Made by a program: the position numbers and the translations under genes. From NCBI GenBank assembly GCA_011800805.1, contig MPNW01000138.1, forward strand, positions 36,517-72,523: a stretch of 36,007 nucleotides of DNA, written 5' to 3'. Source of the DNA: Hirudo medicinalis. Lineage: Eukaryota > Annelida > Clitellata > Hirudinida > Hirudinidae. How positions within the stretch are numbered: position 1 is the stretch's first letter; each line of letters begins with the position of its first letter. Shown one piece after another: positions 33,197 through 36,007 of this stretch. Under the pieces are notes generated by a model that was not told the DNA's origin, searched no databases, and saw only the letters and a program-made list of their open reading frames with translations.

Positions 33197-36007
33197 ATGG
33201 GAAGAAGTCCTTTGTGCCTTTTCTTGTTGGCAGTATTCGTGGCTTCCACTTTGGCCACCCATGCTATTCCAACGACCAAGACGTACGTTGACGAGTATGT
33301 TTCTATGTTTGAGGTGACAGTTTCTAATGTTTTAATAAACTATTTCAGGTCCTACGTCGTCGTTACAAGCGATGTTCTCGTACCTGGCTCTGAACTCCTG
33401 ATTGACTTGCACCTACTCGATCTTGCCAAATCTGACTCCAAGGAAGAAGATGAGAAATCTGAAGAATGCGTCCTTGACCTCAGTGTTTCAGCTGACGACT
33501 ATCTGTGGCATCGTTCTGTTTGGAAGATTGAACTGGACAAAACCCCCAAAAGTGAAATTTTTATCTTTATCGTTGACGTTCTTCTGAACTATTCATAATT
33601 AACTTTGCAGGCTTCTCCAAAACACTGAGAGTCTTGGTTAGTATAATAATTCTATTTTACTCATTATTTCCCATGAAATTTATTCTTACTAATTCGATGA
33701 CCAGGTATCACCCGATGAGGGGTTCTTGGGAGACAAATCAGTCCTGAAAGTCGAATCAAGTTCCTGCTTCAAGTTCTCTCATTCAGTCGAAGTTCCAACT
33801 GGAAGAAAGGAGTTGCTGGTTTCCTTGCGCACTGATAAACCAAAGTACCACCCTGGAGAACTTGGTTTGTTAAATATTAAAATAATTTAATTTATGTGAT
33901 ATAAACGAATAATTAAATATTTCTTTCAGTGATGGTTGAGTCTCTCGTTCACACTCAAGATTTGAAACCACACCTGAAACCTGTCAACCTCTCAATCCAC
34001 GTAAGATATACATTTATTATTCAAAACATAATTAACTAAGAAATATCAAATTGTTAAAATTAATTTCATTTCATTTTTAAGAACCCAAAAGACGTGCTGC
34101 TGGTCGAATGGCTGAATGTCACCGCTGAAGAAGGTTGTATATGAATATTTTATTATGTAAAATACTCTATTTATGTAAAATTAATTGTTTTATTTTTGAT
34201 TCTCAGGTCTCCTCAGAAAAGAATACTTCGTTCCGCTTCTTGCCCAGTCAGACGAATGGACTCTCACCTTGGAAAGTCATGTGAGGACAAAAATATACTA
34301 TTATATTAATTAATGTAAAACTATATTGTTACAATAATTTTAAGATATTATATTAATGCAGTTGTCCATAATTGCATTGATATTACTTAATAAGCCACAA
34401 TTAACCCGATTAATATTTTATATTTCAGGGCCAAATGGTCAACCACACTTTCAAAGTTGAACAACCTGTCGGACCCTACGGTATGAAAATTATTTAAAGA
34501 ATACACATGGACAGACTTAGAATTAAGATGCATTTTCAGCTTTCTTCTACAATACATTCCACATTAACACAAAATGTTTCCAGATAAAGAATGCTTCCTT
34601 GTTGAAGTGAGATCTCCGAGGTATCACACTCTTCTCTCAGGTGCTGAGAGCAAAAGTCCTAGCTTGGATTTCAGTGTGGTAGCCAGGTAATTGTTTCGAT
34701 CTTCGATGGATCGTCATTCTTATCGTTGCAATATAAACAATTTATTACTTAATAATATTATATTTCTAATTATTTAGCCTTCCTTCTGGAGCTCCTCTGA
34801 AAGGAAAAGTGGAACTGCAACTTTCTCTTGGAAACAACTCAAAAGCAGGATCATTGCCTCCAGTCGAGGTGAGACTTTCATGGTGCTATCTGTAGAAGGA
34901 AACTAAGCATTTTATTCATTTACAAAATGTTGAAACTTGGTGACACTGAATGATAAACGCATTTTCAACAGCTCGAAGCTGGTCACAAAGAGTTTTCATT
35001 GAAACCTGATGAAATCAAACAAGCCTTGGGCATGAAATCAGAAGAACCCCTGGTAGGACACGAGATCAAATTTTCAGTTAAAGTGGAAGAAACGCGTCCT
35101 CTAAGTGAAGAAATAAGTGAAAGTGATGGCGGGAAGGAAGAAGAAAGTAAAGAAGATAAAAGACCAAACCTGGTTCCTGTTACCAGAGATGTCCTTGTCA
35201 CCTTCGTCGATCAATCTCACGTTTTGTTCTTCAGCCAATTCACTCCTGTCTTCTTCAAGCCTGGTCTGTCGTACGTTGGACAAGTGAGAAAATGAATGTT
35301 TGCTTTTAATTTGATAAAGAGACGTTATTTGATCACATCCATAAATTTCACAACAGGTCTTGTTGAAACCAGTCGATGAAGTTCTTCCCCTCAGTTCTGA
35401 GGAGAAAGAGGTGACAGTCAAGGTCAAGCACTACACTCCATCTTCAGAAGGTCCAAGAGAAGAGAAACTCACTCTGAAAGTCAAACCAAACTCCCTCTGC
35501 GAGTTTTCATTCAAGGTTCCCAAAGAAGACAACAAACTTGAACTCGAAGTAAAATTACTTTTTAAATTTTGAAGTCTTCCGAATATTAGCAAATATGTAA
35601 ACCTATTACTTATTTATGGTAAATGCTTTTCTATCATATTTCAGGCTCAATTTGAGGACAAAGAATCTGGTAAAGTTGTCACAGCTCATTTGGAAGAGAT
35701 CCTGCCATTCTCCACAAAAAACAAAGATGGACACTTCCTGCAGGTCTTGATGGATCCAAAACCACCAAAAGTCGTTGTGAGTGAAATTAGTTTTGTTATC
35801 AAGTTATTTCAAGAATCATCTGAATATTTTCGTCAGGTCGGTGATACACTGAAAGTCAAGGTCGAATCATCGTTTCCCATCAGTGAGGTCCTCTACCAGG
35901 TTTTCTGTCAATCAGTGTTGGTTCTCTCGGGAAAGTTGGTGGCTCCCTCTCCAGCAACAACACACGATCTCTCTCTGGTCCTCCCACAAAATGTCAGCCA
36001 TCTTTTG
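33197..36007 (+). CDS. Alpha-2-macroglobulin/complement C3/TEP-family protein, N-terminal part
   Basis: Fourteen exons are visible: 33197-33282, 33349-33551, 33611-33636, 33705-33864, 33930-34000, 34082-34133, 34207-34280, 34429-34480, 34584-34686, 34778-34868, 34972-35283, 35357-35548, 35645-35776 and 35837 to the edge. They join in phase to 575 residues, and the gene continues beyond the window. A signal peptide (MGRSPLCLFLLAVFVASTLA) leads into an MG1 domain (SYVVVTSDVLVPGSELLID). LRTDKPKYHPGEL is the family's MG2 hallmark (KTDKPIYKPGQ-like), and FFKPGLSYVGQV is the later FxPGxPY-type strand. VGDTLKVKVESSFP starts a further MG domain. Proteins of this family are secreted protease traps or opsonins, usually about 1400-1800 residues. 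The bait or anaphylatoxin region and the thioester lie beyond the edge, so A2M, C3, CD109 and insect-type TEP cannot be separated. Exon 3 is only 26 bases. Acidic Lys/Glu/Asp insertions occur in MG1 and in exon 11. Confidence 0.9.

Overview
The window is nuclear DNA from an animal, almost certainly an invertebrate. Every recognisable gene is a metazoan family member split by short GT-AG introns, and the DNA is strongly AT-rich with many microsatellites and decayed dispersed repeats. I cannot name the phylum. One assembly gap (18481-19351) and two single undetermined bases (20511, 21066) show it is a draft scaffold. I found no CRISPR array, bacterial operon, rRNA or intact tRNA.

Layout, left to right. 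(1) 1916-3749, minus: FoxD-type forkhead transcription factor in two exons, with a candidate TATA box near 4360 and about 5.5 kb of non-coding upstream DNA that holds clusters of transcription-factor-like sites. (2) 9350-10023, plus: a very small protein with a divergent RNPS1-type RRM, three exons. (3) 11265-12639, plus: a BOK-like Bcl-2 family protein, two exons, with a long N-terminal extension. An in-frame signal-peptide-like exon lies upstream at 10582-10647. (4) 15045-15305, plus: main exon of SMIM12. (5) 16249-17664, minus: a basigin/neuroplastin-like two-Ig membrane protein, five exons, convergent with SMIM12. (6) 19438-21128, plus: a broken copy of a multicopy, uncharacterised metazoan repeat-associated gene. 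(7) 22966-28817, minus: gamma-synergin (SYNRG), eleven exons, complete at 1148 codons. (8) 29.3-30.6 kb: exon-like short open segments that I could not resolve into a gene. (9) 33197 to the right edge, plus: the N-terminal part of an alpha-2-macroglobulin/complement/TEP-family protein, fourteen exons so far, with a clear TATA box.

The genes do not form one pathway. They are a normal animal neighbourhood: developmental regulation (FoxD), RNA processing (RNPS1-like), cell death (BOK-like), small membrane protein (SMIM12), cell surface (basigin-like), AP-1 clathrin trafficking (synergin) and secreted immunity or protease inhibition (A2M/TEP). Gene models were built by hand from open frames, splice sites, intron phase and remembered family motifs. 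The phases of all modelled exons add up, which is the main internal check. I do not see a clearly new multi-gene system. The most unusual items are the BOK-like protein with non-canonical BH motifs and a possible secretory N-terminus, the minimal RNPS1-like protein, a perfect 24-base inverted repeat touching the basigin-like start codon, and the decayed repeat-family gene next to the assembly gap.
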